Made by a program: the position numbers and the translations under genes | In this document: piece after piece, positions 15,925 to 23,479 of the stretch | Layout: every line of letters begins with the position of its first letter | How positions within the stretch are numbered: position 1 is the stretch's first letter | The notes under the pieces: model-generated | Told to the model about the DNA's origin: nothing | What the model saw: the letters and a program-made list of their open reading frames with translations, nothing else | Database searches by the model: none | Origin: Pseudomonadota bacterium | Lineage (GTDB): Bacteria > Myxococcota_A > UBA796 > GCA-2862545 | Direction of reading: 5' to 3' | Length of the DNA: 55,974 nt | NCBI GenBank assembly: GCA_023954855.1 | Contig: JAGSGY010000030.1 | Coordinates: 1 to 55,974, forward strand

Positions 15925-16505
15925 AGCCCGCGGTCGTCCTCGACCTCGAGACCACCGGCTTCCCGAGCAACAAAGGAGGCTTCTGCGCTCGCATCGTCGA
16001 GGTGGGTGCGGTGGTCGTGACCGAGGATGCGCGGGTGGTGTCGCCGATCTCGTTCTTCGTGCGTCAGCCGAGCTCGCACCTGACCCAGTGGCAAGCTCAG
16101 AAGGCCCTGTCGGTGAGTGGCATACGGGTCGACACCGTCCTGCGCGAGGGACTGGATCCTCATGAGGCCGCGCCGCGTCTGGCCCGATGGATGGCGAAGG
16201 TGACCGAGCGCTTCGGGGTTCAGGAAGTGCGGGCCTACAACCAGAGCTTCGACTTCTGGTTTCTCGAGCGCAGTCCATGGGACCTGTTCGAGCGCACCGG
16301 GCTGGCTCGAGGCGAAGACATCAAGGCGACGGCCAAGCGGGTCATGCAGACCAAGTCGGGTCCGGCGCTCAAGGATGCGGTGGCCTTCGCCAATGCCTCA
16401 GGTGGGCAGATCCACTGGCAGTCGGCCGCCCATCGTGCCGAGGAAGACGCACGAATGGCGGCGATGATGGCCGTCTTCTTCGGCGGATCGGAGTCGGCGC
16501 AGTAG
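15921..16505 (+). CDS. DnaQ-like 3'-5' exonuclease (DEDDh)
   Basis: A 194-residue nuclease of the DEDD superfamily. Exo I is DLETTG (residues 8-13), Exo II lies in YNQSFDFWFL (about 110-119), and Exo III is HRAEEDA (His about 172), which places it in the DEDDh subgroup that removes nucleotides from 3' ends of DNA or RNA. An EVGA motif follows Exo I as usual. It is the last gene of the aminotransferase operon, overlapping the small membrane protein. It could be a proofreading-like or RNase T/oligoribonuclease-like enzyme; the polynucleotide substrate cannot be read. Confidence 0.83.
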   Translation: MKPAVVLDLETTGFPSNKGGFCARIVEVGAVVVTEDARVVSPISFFVRQPSSHLTQWQAQKALSVSGIRVDTVLREGLDPHEAAPRLARWMAKVTERFGVQEVRAYNQSFDFWFLERSPWDLFERTGLARGEDIKATAKRVMQTKSGPALKDAVAFANASGGQIHWQSAAHRAEEDARMAAMMAVFFGGSESAQ

Positions 16506-16506
16506 A

Positions 16507-16523
16507 CTTGCCACGGAGGCAAG
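16507..16523 (+). promoter_or_regulatory. Hairpin enclosing the Shine-Dalgarno of the 16524 gene
   Basis: CTTGCC (16507-16512) pairs perfectly with GGCAAG (16518-16523) around an ACGGA loop. The GGAGG ribosome site (16515-16519) lies half in the loop and half in the stem, and the stem ends directly before the ATG. This could lower or regulate translation initiation. Confidence 0.4.
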
Positions 16524-17402
16524 ATGGATCTCGGCGGGCTCTGGCAGCGACACGCGGACTCACCCGAACAGGTGCTCACCGAGCTTGGTGAGCTGCTCGA
16601 CCAAGCGACCGAGGCCAAGCAGTGGTTTGGTCTGGCCGCGCTCGGCGCTCATGTGTCCGGTGCCCACCTCGGTGATTGGCAGCGAGGCGTCGCGTTGCTC
16701 CATCGTGTGCAGGCGCTCGACGCCTTTGACTCAGACACGGCCCAAGGGCGCGGAACCCATCGCTTGCTTGCGACGCTGCATACGTGCGCGGGCGAGATGC
16801 AGCCTGCGGGCGAAGCGCTTGCCAGGTCCCACAACCCCGGCGACCCGGCCGACTGCGCCACCGTGCGCATGCTCGCCTCTGTGGCCGAGGCGCTCGTGGA
16901 GCGCGGAGAGGCCGAGCGGGCACAGCAGGCCTTCGACAAAGCTCTCGACCTTGCGAGCTACGGACCCGAGAAGGGTGACCCCGCAGCACGCGCGCTCGCC
17001 ATGGCCGGAAACAACGTCGCCTGCAGCTTGGAAGTTCGGTCCGACCGCTCGGACGTGGAGACGGCGCTGATGAAGCAGGCCGCGCATGTCGGCCGCACCT
17101 ACTGGGAGCTCGCCGGCGACTGGAAGAACGTGAAGATCGCCGAGTATCGCTTGGCTATGACGCACCTTGCGGCGGGCGAGCCGCGAGTGGCCCTCGAGCA
17201 CGCCAAGCGGGCGGTAGCACAGGTCAGTGCGCATGACGGCACCGACGAAGACCGCTTCTTTCCTCGGCTGGCCATGGCACAGGCCCACCTCGACCTCGGG
17301 CAGCAGGACGCGGCCCGCGACGTGCTGGAGCAGGCGTCGACAGCGGTGGTCGAGTGGGGAAGAGCAGAACTGGACGCCCTCCTCCAGCGGCTCAGTCGCT
17401 AA
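16524..17402 (+). CDS. TPR-like helical repeat protein
   Basis: A 292-residue cytosolic protein made of Ala/Leu-rich paired helices, with repeats resembling tetratricopeptide units (MLASVAEALVERGEAERAQQAFDKAL; HLDLGQQDAARDVLEQ). No enzymatic motif and no export signal. TPR arrays serve as protein-binding scaffolds; the partner is unknown. The ATG has a GGAGG four bases upstream, buried in a hairpin. Its 3' end overlaps the convergent ATP-grasp gene by 11 bases. Confidence 0.6.
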   Translation: MDLGGLWQRHADSPEQVLTELGELLDQATEAKQWFGLAALGAHVSGAHLGDWQRGVALLHRVQALDAFDSDTAQGRGTHRLLATLHTCAGEMQPAGEALARSHNPGDPADCATVRMLASVAEALVERGEAERAQQAFDKALDLASYGPEKGDPAARALAMAGNNVACSLEVRSDRSDVETALMKQAAHVGRTYWELAGDWKNVKIAEYRLAMTHLAAGEPRVALEHAKRAVAQVSAHDGTDEDRFFPRLAMAQAHLDLGQQDAARDVLEQASTAVVEWGRAELDALLQRLSR

Positions 17403-18813
17403 AGCCCAGGCGTGCCGGCAAGATCTCGAGCATCCCGCGCTCGGCCTCTTCTTGGGTGTCGGCGAGGCTGATCACATCGAGCTTGCCGACGGTGGCGATT
17501 GGCCCCGTGTTGTAGAGCACGAAGCGTCCGCCCGGATTGCTCGGCGTCCACAGATCGTCGCCGAGGGCGGCCAGGATCTCGGGGAAGGGCTTGTTCACGA
17601 GCGAAGGATGCATGATGTCCTGGGCTCGGTACGGAGGCCGCTCGTCGAAGAGACGGTCCAGCAGCGACATTGGCGTCGAGGTGCCGCCCCAGCGTCCGTT
17701 GCACTCGGTGAACAGTACGCGGTGGTCGACGACGAGGTGATCGAAGGAGCAGCGGCCGACGTAGCCGAGGGCCTGGAGTCCGGCGGCCACCTTCAGGGCG
17801 GCTTCGGCGATGCGGGCATTCAGCTCGTCGGGGAGCTGTGAGGGACGCGAGCCGAGGAACATCTTCTCGGGGCCTTCGAGGATCTGCTCGTAGATGCCGT
17901 CGAGGATCGGCGACCCGTGGCCTGCGGGAGGAATCCAGAGCTGGGTGCTCGGGGAGAGATCGGTGTCCTCCCAAGCCACTGCGAGAAGCTCTTCGTCGCC
18001 CTCCCAGCGCGTGCGGTGCAGAAAGCGATCGACCAGAGCCTCGACCTCGACCTGTCCAAGCTCACGCAGGGTCGAGGAGTGATGCACCTCGTTGCCCATG
18101 GCCGATGCACAGCGGGTACGCTTGAGGCCGACCCGGTCGTGTCGAGCGGCAAGATCGATGAGCGCAGAGGCCAGGGCTGCGCTGTCGGTCACCCGCGCGG
18201 TGTCGACCAGCATCGACCGGCCGACCACGGCGTGCACCAGCTCGTCGAACATCGCTTTGTCATTGGCGATCCAGTTCACCGGCGGCGGTGGGCCAAGCAC
18301 AGAGATGTGTGCACCAGTGGCCTCGTGCAGGGCGGCGGCGAGCTGCCACAGCGGCTCCATCGCCATGTACGGATGCACGATCATGCCGTCTTTGGCGGCC
18401 TCCGCCAGCTTCGAGAAGGCGGGTTCGCGACGACAGGCGGCCGCGACGTACAGACGCGAGCCGGAAGGCTCGGCGATTACCAACTCTGGCGCGCCGAGAC
18501 CGAGTACGTCACGGCAATAGGCCTCGTAGCCAGCGACCGGCTCGGTCACCGATGCGAACAAGTCGCCGTCGCCAGCGCGCACGCGCGCTCGATGCTGGTA
18601 GGCCTCGATGCCGGCGACGCCGTCGAGGAAGGGAATTCCCGATAGATCGTCGAGGTGGAGCGACGGGCGGCCCAGGTCCTCGGTGTAGCGGTACGGGGCG
18701 TAGCGCGCGAGCTCGTCGGCGAGGCCAAGACGGCGTGCAATCGGGGCTACGGCCTCGGCTGCGGCGGAGAGATCAGCGTCGGACAAGCGAGTCGGGAAGG
18801 CCATGGCAGCCAT
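17392..18813 (-). CDS. ATP-grasp-like ligase, probable
   Basis: A 473-residue protein. The C-terminal half has features of the ATP-grasp fold: VGLKRTRCASAMGNEV in the position of the nucleotide lysine loop, GYVGRCSFDHLVV, and a metal-binding TECNGRWGGTSTP segment resembling the E-x-N-x-R pattern. The N-terminal half (to about 200) resembles the pre-ATP-grasp domain of peptide-ligase-like proteins. Such enzymes join a carboxylate to an amine at the cost of ATP; substrates are unknown. Two in-frame ATGs lie at 18813 and 18804, neither with a good ribosome site. It overlaps the convergent TPR gene. Confidence 0.6.
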   Translation of the reverse strand: MAAMAFPTRLSDADLSAAAEAVAPIARRLGLADELARYAPYRYTEDLGRPSLHLDDLSGIPFLDGVAGIEAYQHRARVRAGDGDLFASVTEPVAGYEAYCRDVLGLGAPELVIAEPSGSRLYVAAACRREPAFSKLAEAAKDGMIVHPYMAMEPLWQLAAALHEATGAHISVLGPPPPVNWIANDKAMFDELVHAVVGRSMLVDTARVTDSAALASALIDLAARHDRVGLKRTRCASAMGNEVHHSSTLRELGQVEVEALVDRFLHRTRWEGDEELLAVAWEDTDLSPSTQLWIPPAGHGSPILDGIYEQILEGPEKMFLGSRPSQLPDELNARIAEAALKVAAGLQALGYVGRCSFDHLVVDHRVLFTECNGRWGGTSTPMSLLDRLFDERPPYRAQDIMHPSLVNKPFPEILAALGDDLWTPSNPGGRFVLYNTGPIATVGKLDVISLADTQEEAERGMLEILPARLGFSD

Positions 18814-18924
18814 GGTAGCCCGCGCTGGGGCTCGCGGCTGTTGCGGGTGCGTGACGCCCCACCGGCCCGATGCCGATTGCGTCGCGCATGCTGGCCCGCT
18901 AGCCTCGGGCACCGGAGGCCTTGT

Positions 18925-20073
18925 ATGGGCGCTAGTGTTTCAGCGGAACTCGTCGCGCGCATGGTCGCGTTTCGCCGTGATCTCCACCGCCATCCCGAGC
19001 TCTCCGGCGAAGAGGAACGCACCGCGGGCCAAGTCGTGGCCGCTCTCGCCGAGCTCGGCGTCGAGAGTCGTCGCGTCGGTACGGGCGTTGTCGCCGATCT
19101 TCCTGGGCCTGGGCCGGTCATCGCTCTTCGGGCCGACACCGATGCCCTTCCGATCGAGGAAGAGACGGGCTTGCCCTTCGCCAGCACCCATCACGGCGTC
19201 ATGCACGCCTGCGGACACGACGGCCACGCCTCGATGCTGCTTGGTGCCACTGCACTGCTGCTCGAGAACCCCGCGCCGACGGCCATCCGGTTGATCTGGC
19301 AGCCAGCCGAAGAGACGGGACTCGGCGCACAGCAGCTGATCGACGCCGGCGTGCTCGACGGAGTCGCCGCCATCTTCGGCGGCCACCTCGACCGGCGCTA
19401 CCCGGCCGGTACCCTCGCCATCTCGGAGGGCGCGGTCAACGCATCGACGGACGAGTTCTTCATCACTGTCCGCGGAAAGGGCGGCCACGGCGCTCGACCG
19501 CACACGGCAAAAGACGCGCTGGTCGCCGGTGCGCTGATGGTGACGGCCCTGCAGACGGTGGTGTCGCGCGAAGTCGACCCCGGTGAACCCGCGGTGGTGA
19601 CCGTCGGCAGCTTTCAGGCCGGCGTACGGCCCAATGTCATCGCCGGCACGGCACGTCTCTCGGGGACGGCACGTGCACAAGACCACCACGTTCGGGCGCA
19701 CCTCCTCGAGGCGATCGAGCGGCAGGTCCGCGGGATCGCGGCGACCCAGGGCGTCGAGGTCGACGTGGACATCCAGCGGTGCAGCCCACCGCTCCGAAAC
19801 CCGGCAGAGGGTGTGGCGGTTTCGTGGCAGGCGGCCGAGGCTGTCGGCGCCGACCCAGTGCCCTTCGACGTCGTGAACATGGGCGGCGAGGACTTTGCTC
19901 GCTACCTTCTCGAAGTGCCTGGCTGCTACATCCGAATCGGCGCCTCGCCAGGTCCCGACAGCCATCCCGCGCACTCGGGACTGTTCGACTTCGACGAAGC
20001 AGCGATGCCGATAGGCGCCAAGTGGTTTGCCGAGGTGGGCCGTTTGGCCGGGGCCGCGTTTACTCGATCGTGA
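18925..20073 (+). CDS. M20 family amidohydrolase/peptidase
   Basis: A 382-residue metal-dependent hydrolase of the M20D/amidohydrolase type (IAA-amino acid hydrolase, hippurate hydrolase, N-acyl-amino acid deacylase). Visible motifs are RRDLHRHPELSGEE, LRADTDALPIEEETG, HACGHDGH (metal ligands), QPAEE (catalytic Glu) and GGEDFARYL, with a SHPAHSG His near the end. GGAGG lies six bases before the ATG. The preferred acyl-amino acid cannot be read. Its 3' end overlaps the DUF192 gene by 14 bases. Confidence 0.87.
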   Translation: MGASVSAELVARMVAFRRDLHRHPELSGEEERTAGQVVAALAELGVESRRVGTGVVADLPGPGPVIALRADTDALPIEEETGLPFASTHHGVMHACGHDGHASMLLGATALLLENPAPTAIRLIWQPAEETGLGAQQLIDAGVLDGVAAIFGGHLDRRYPAGTLAISEGAVNASTDEFFITVRGKGGHGARPHTAKDALVAGALMVTALQTVVSREVDPGEPAVVTVGSFQAGVRPNVIAGTARLSGTARAQDHHVRAHLLEAIERQVRGIAATQGVEVDVDIQRCSPPLRNPAEGVAVSWQAAEAVGADPVPFDVVNMGGEDFARYLLEVPGCYIRIGASPGPDSHPAHSGLFDFDEAAMPIGAKWFAEVGRLAGAAFTRS

Positions 20074-20497
20074 GTTCGGTCGGAATGTCGGTGATCTTCT
20101 CGCCGACCTCGACGCCATTCGCCTCGAACCAGCCGACGTTCATCTCGAGCGCATAGGTCGCCGGGTACAGCGACTGGGTGCGATCGGTGGTGAACGCGGG
20201 CATCTGCGCGATCTTCACGATGGTGCCGTCGCGCTTGATGAACGCGATGTCGAGCGGAATGCGCGTGTTCTTCATCCAGAAGCTACGCGGCTTCTCGTCG
20301 CCGTAGATGAAGAGCATGCCCTCATCGGCGTTGAGGTGGTCGCGGTTCATCAGCCCCGTGGCGCGGTGGTCTGCGGTCGCGGCGACCTCGACCTTCACAG
20401 GCTGGTCAGCGACGAGAATGGTGTGCACCGGCAGCTTTGACGAGCACGCCGTGAGCAGCGCGAGGGTCATCGCGGCGGTGGCGCGGGCGAGGGTCAT
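20060..20497 (-). CDS. DUF192 family lipoprotein
   Basis: A 145-residue protein with a signal peptide and lipobox (LLTAC, Cys about residue 18), then a DUF192 domain: [34 protein letters not shown] and [13 protein letters not shown]. The domain is small and beta-rich, of unknown role, often exported. It is the last gene of the ruv operon, overlapping ruvB by four bases, and also overlaps the convergent M20 gene. Any functional tie to recombination is unlikely; linkage is probably transcriptional only. Confidence 0.8.
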   Translation of the reverse strand: MTLARATAAMTLALLTACSSKLPVHTILVADQPVKVEVAATADHRATGLMNRDHLNADEGMLFIYGDEKPRSFWMKNTRIPLDIAFIKRDGTIVKIAQMPAFTTDRTQSLYPATYALEMNVGWFEANGVEVGEKITDIPTELTIE

Positions 20498-21498
20498 AGA
20501 AGGCTCTGCTGGGATTCGTCGAGGGTCAGGTTCAAGTGCTGCCGTCCGCGGGGCGTGACCACGCGGCCACGCGGGGTGCGGTTGAGCAAGCCTTGCTGGA
20601 TCAGGTAGGGCTCGTAGGTGTCTTCGATGGTGTTCGAGCTCTCGCCAATGGCTGCAGCGAGGGTCTCGAGGCCGACGGGGCCCCCCGAGAACTTCACGGC
20701 GATGGCGTGCAAGATGCGCCGGTCCATCTTGTCGAGGCCCGCTTCGTCGACCTGCAGGCGATCCAGCGCGATGCGCGTGATGTCGCCGTCGATGGTGCCG
20801 TCACCCTCGACCTCGGCGAAGTCGCGGACGCGGCGAAGCAGCCGGAGGGCGATGCGGGGGGTGCCTCGGGCTCGGCGGGCGAGCTCGGAGCGACCCTCTG
20901 GGGTGAGCACGACTCCGATACGCTCTGCGGCGCGGGTGAGCACGTGCTCGAGCTCGTCGGGCTTGTAGAAGTCGAAGGTGCAGTGAATACCGAAGCGCGC
21001 GCGCAGGGGCGACGTGAGCATGCCCGAGCGGGTGGTGGCCCCGACCAGCGTGAACTGCGGTAGCGGTAGCTTCACCGACTGTGCGCCAGGACCCTGACCG
21101 AGCACGACGTCGATCTCGAAGTCTTCCATCGCTGGGTACAAGATCTCTTCGACGCTGCGATTCAGGCGGTGGATCTCGTCGATGAAGAGAACCTCACGGT
21201 CCTTCAGGTTGGTGAGAATGGCGGCGAGGTCGCCGCCGCGCTCGATCGTCGGCCCGGAGGCGGTGCGGACGTCGGTGCCCATCTCTTCGGCGAGGATGTA
21301 CGCCAGCGAGGTCTTTCCGAGACCCGGAGGACCTGCGAGCAGCACGTGGTCGAGGGACTCGCCTCGGGACATGGCGGCCCGAATGTAGACGCGCAGGTTG
21401 TCGACCACGCCGCGCTGTCCGACGAACTCATCGAGGGAACGGGGGCGTAGCGCACGGTCTTGGGGCTCGAGCTCGGCGCCATCGACAAAGCGGCTCAT
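20494..21498 (-). CDS. ruvB: Holliday junction branch migration ATPase RuvB
   Basis: A 334-residue AAA+ motor that drives branch migration with RuvA. Walker A is [11 protein letters not shown] (about 57-67) and Walker B is [12 protein letters not shown]. Sensor 1 is in GATTRSGML, the arginine-finger region is PLRARFGI, and the RuvB C-terminal winged helix holds [15 protein letters not shown] and [12 protein letters not shown]. The length is standard. The 5' end overlaps ruvA and the 3' end overlaps the DUF192 lipoprotein. Confidence 0.96.
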   Translation of the reverse strand: MSRFVDGAELEPQDRALRPRSLDEFVGQRGVVDNLRVYIRAAMSRGESLDHVLLAGPPGLGKTSLAYILAEEMGTDVRTASGPTIERGGDLAAILTNLKDREVLFIDEIHRLNRSVEEILYPAMEDFEIDVVLGQGPGAQSVKLPLPQFTLVGATTRSGMLTSPLRARFGIHCTFDFYKPDELEHVLTRAAERIGVVLTPEGRSELARRARGTPRIALRLLRRVRDFAEVEGDGTIDGDITRIALDRLQVDEAGLDKMDRRILHAIAVKFSGGPVGLETLAAAIGESSNTIEDTYEPYLIQQGLLNRTPRGRVVTPRGRQHLNLTLDESQQSLL

Positions 21499-22106
21499 GA
21501 GGCATTTCCGTACAGGAACTTAAGCGCGGCGCGCAGGCGAGTGGCGATCGGTGCGTCCTCAGGCGTGCCCTCGGCGACGAGGTGGGTCCGAACCCGCTCG
21601 ATCTCGGTCTTCTTGTATCCGAGGCGATCGAGAGCCGCGATGAGTGTGTCGGGAGCAGCGGAGACTGCGGCCTTGGGCGCCTTTCCGGTCGCGGGTGCGA
21701 AGCGGGTCGGGATCTTGCCCTTGAGCTCGAGGGCCATGCGCTGGGCAGTCTTCTTGCCGACGCCGGGGATGCGCGACAGTTCACGCACATCGTCGGCCTC
21801 GATGGCGGCGGCGAGCTGGTCAATGTCGAGCGCGTCGAGGGCGGCCAAGGCGAGCTTGGGCCCAATGCCGCTCACGCTGATCAGCTTCGAGAAGGCCTCG
21901 CGATCGGACAGGGACGGGAATGCGTACAGCGCGATGGCATCCTCGCGAACCTGCGTGCTCACGTAGACGGTCACCTCATCATCGGCGCGAATCCAGCCCT
22001 CGAGGGCGTTCTGGGCGGCGAACACCTCGTACCCGACGCCTCGCACGTCGATGATGCCGGTGGTGCCGTCGCGTTCGACCAAGCGGCCTGTCAGTCGTCC
22101 GATCAA
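21495..22106 (-). CDS. ruvA: Holliday junction DNA-binding protein RuvA
   Basis: A 203-residue protein starting MIGRLTGRL, with the N-terminal OB fold. Tandem helix-hairpin-helix motifs ([33 protein letters not shown]) bind the four-way junction. After a Pro/Ala linker, the C-terminal RuvB-binding domain ends AALKFLYG. It overlaps ruvC upstream and ruvB downstream by four bases each. Confidence 0.95.
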   Translation of the reverse strand: MIGRLTGRLVERDGTTGIIDVRGVGYEVFAAQNALEGWIRADDEVTVYVSTQVREDAIALYAFPSLSDREAFSKLISVSGIGPKLALAALDALDIDQLAAAIEADDVRELSRIPGVGKKTAQRMALELKGKIPTRFAPATGKAPKAAVSAAPDTLIAALDRLGYKKTEIERVRTHLVAEGTPEDAPIATRLRAALKFLYGNAS

Positions 22107-22594
22107 GCGAGCCTTCCGAGTTCAGTGGACCGCGCATGTGCGCAGTGGGTGATGGCGATGGCGACGGCATCCGAGGCGTCGAGGGGTCCGGGGACTTCCT
22201 CGCCGAGCAGCATGTTCACCATGCGTCGAATCGCGTGCTTGTCGGCCCGTCCGTGTGCGCCAATCGAACGCTTCACGGTCATCGGGTTGTAGCTGTGGGC
22301 CACAAAGCCCGCCTGCGCCGCTGCGAGCAGCGCCACGCCCCTTGCCTGTCCCAGCGTGAGTGCGCTGGTCGACGACTTGTGCTTGAAGATCGCCTCGATG
22401 GCGACGGCATCGAGCTCATGTCTGCCGAGGACCTCGGCGAGTCCCGCGTGGATGATGCGAAGGCGCTCGCCCATCTCGGTCTTCGAGTTGGTGCGCACGC
22501 AGCCCGAGTCGATCAGGCGCACGCGCCCACGACGTTTCTCGACCACGCCGTAGCCGGTGACCGTAGAGCCAGGATCGATGCCGAGCACGCGCAT
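22103..22594 (-). CDS. ruvC: Holliday junction resolvase RuvC
   Basis: A 163-residue endonuclease that cuts Holliday junctions. The catalytic acids are visible in GIDPGSTVTGYG (Asp 7), AIEAIF (Glu about 67) and DASDAVAIAITH (two Asp about 138-141). The N-terminus MRVLGIDPG fixes the ATG at 22594. Unusually, no Shine-Dalgarno precedes it: the mRNA leader is a C-rich tract that includes CCUCC. First gene of the ruvC-ruvA-ruvB operon. Confidence 0.95.
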   Translation of the reverse strand: MRVLGIDPGSTVTGYGVVEKRRGRVRLIDSGCVRTNSKTEMGERLRIIHAGLAEVLGRHELDAVAIEAIFKHKSSTSALTLGQARGVALLAAAQAGFVAHSYNPMTVKRSIGAHGRADKHAIRRMVNMLLGEEVPGPLDASDAVAIAITHCAHARSTELGRLA

Positions 22595-22597
22595 GAA

Positions 22598-22616
22598 GGG
22601 GGGCGGGGAGGGAGGG
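22598..22616 (+). promoter_or_regulatory. G-quadruplex-type motif in the ruvC leader
   Basis: Four runs of at least three G (22598-22603, 22605-22608, 22610-22612, 22614-22616) are joined by single-base loops on the plus strand, directly upstream of ruvC. Short loops favour a stable quadruplex. It lies on the template strand for ruvC, so the mRNA carries the C-rich complement. Confidence 0.45.
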
Positions 22617-22708
22617 AGGCCGCAGGGATGCGGGGTTTCACACTGTACCCAATCTCGGCCGGCGTGGCACGCGGATCGCGCGTTACCCAGCGGTTCTCTG
22701 GAGGATCC

Positions 22709-23479
22709 ATGGCCCTGCGACGCACGCTCGCGGCTTCATTCACGCGCGAAGGCATCGGCGCTCATGGGGGCGAGACCTGTCGCATCGAGGCGCGTCCCGC
22801 GGCTTGGGGCGCCGGAATCGTCTTCGAGACCGAAGAGGAGACCATCCGTCTTGGGCCGGCCACCCTCGAGGTTGGCGACTGTGCGGCGGTGTTCGGAGAG
22901 CTCTCTGAGGTGGCGGCGCCCGAGGCCTTGCTCGCGGCGCTGGTGGCGGTGGGCGTCACGGACGTCACCCTCAAAGTCGAAGGCCAGGAGCTACCGGCCC
23001 TCGATGGCACGGCCGGCGCCTGGCTTACCGCGATCGACGAAGTCGGCCTGAGCGAGGGGCCAGCGGTCGCGCCGAGGGTCATCGCCGAGCCCGCCGTGGT
23101 CACCAGCGACGACGGGTATGCCGCGCTCGTGCCCGGTGATGCCTGCGAGGTGGCAGTCCGACTGGATGCCGGCGAAGGCTGCACCGGAGAGGGCTTGCTT
23201 CCACTCGACGAGGACCTGTTTCGGACAGAACTCGCCTGGGCCCGCCCGGTGGCCCTCGACCTCGTCGAGCGACAGGCGCAGGGCGGATGGATCGGGACCC
23301 ACGAAGGGAATGCCGTCACGACTGCCGAGGCCTTGAAGACGCCAGACGAAGGTGTGCGTCGCGCCATGCTCGAGGCCCTCGGGCTTCTGGCCGCTTTGGG
23401 GCCGGTCCAAGGCCGGCTCGAGTGGGTCGGCGGCGGTGCCGAGCTCTGCGCAGCGCTCTTTCGGTCCGTCGACGGCTAG
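22709..23479 (+). CDS. LpxC-like protein with altered active site
   Basis: A 256-residue protein clearly built on the UDP-3-O-acyl-GlcNAc deacetylase fold. The start RRTLAASFTREGIGAH matches the LpxC N-terminus, LLAALVAVGVTDV and ELPALDGTAGAWL match the central region, and VRRAMLEALGLLAALG matches the C-terminal helix. However, the Zn-ligand His in VEHL is Ala (PEALL), the VRHKMLDAIGD segment reads VRRAMLEALGL, and the SGH active-site His is replaced (GGGAEL). It is also shorter than the usual 300 residues. GGAGG lies four bases before the ATG. Probably not a working lipid A deacetylase; a regulatory or structural role is inference. Confidence 0.7.
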   Translation: MALRRTLAASFTREGIGAHGGETCRIEARPAAWGAGIVFETEEETIRLGPATLEVGDCAAVFGELSEVAAPEALLAALVAVGVTDVTLKVEGQELPALDGTAGAWLTAIDEVGLSEGPAVAPRVIAEPAVVTSDDGYAALVPGDACEVAVRLDAGEGCTGEGLLPLDEDLFRTELAWARPVALDLVERQAQGGWIGTHEGNAVTTAEALKTPDEGVRRAMLEALGLLAALGPVQGRLEWVGGGAELCAALFRSVDG

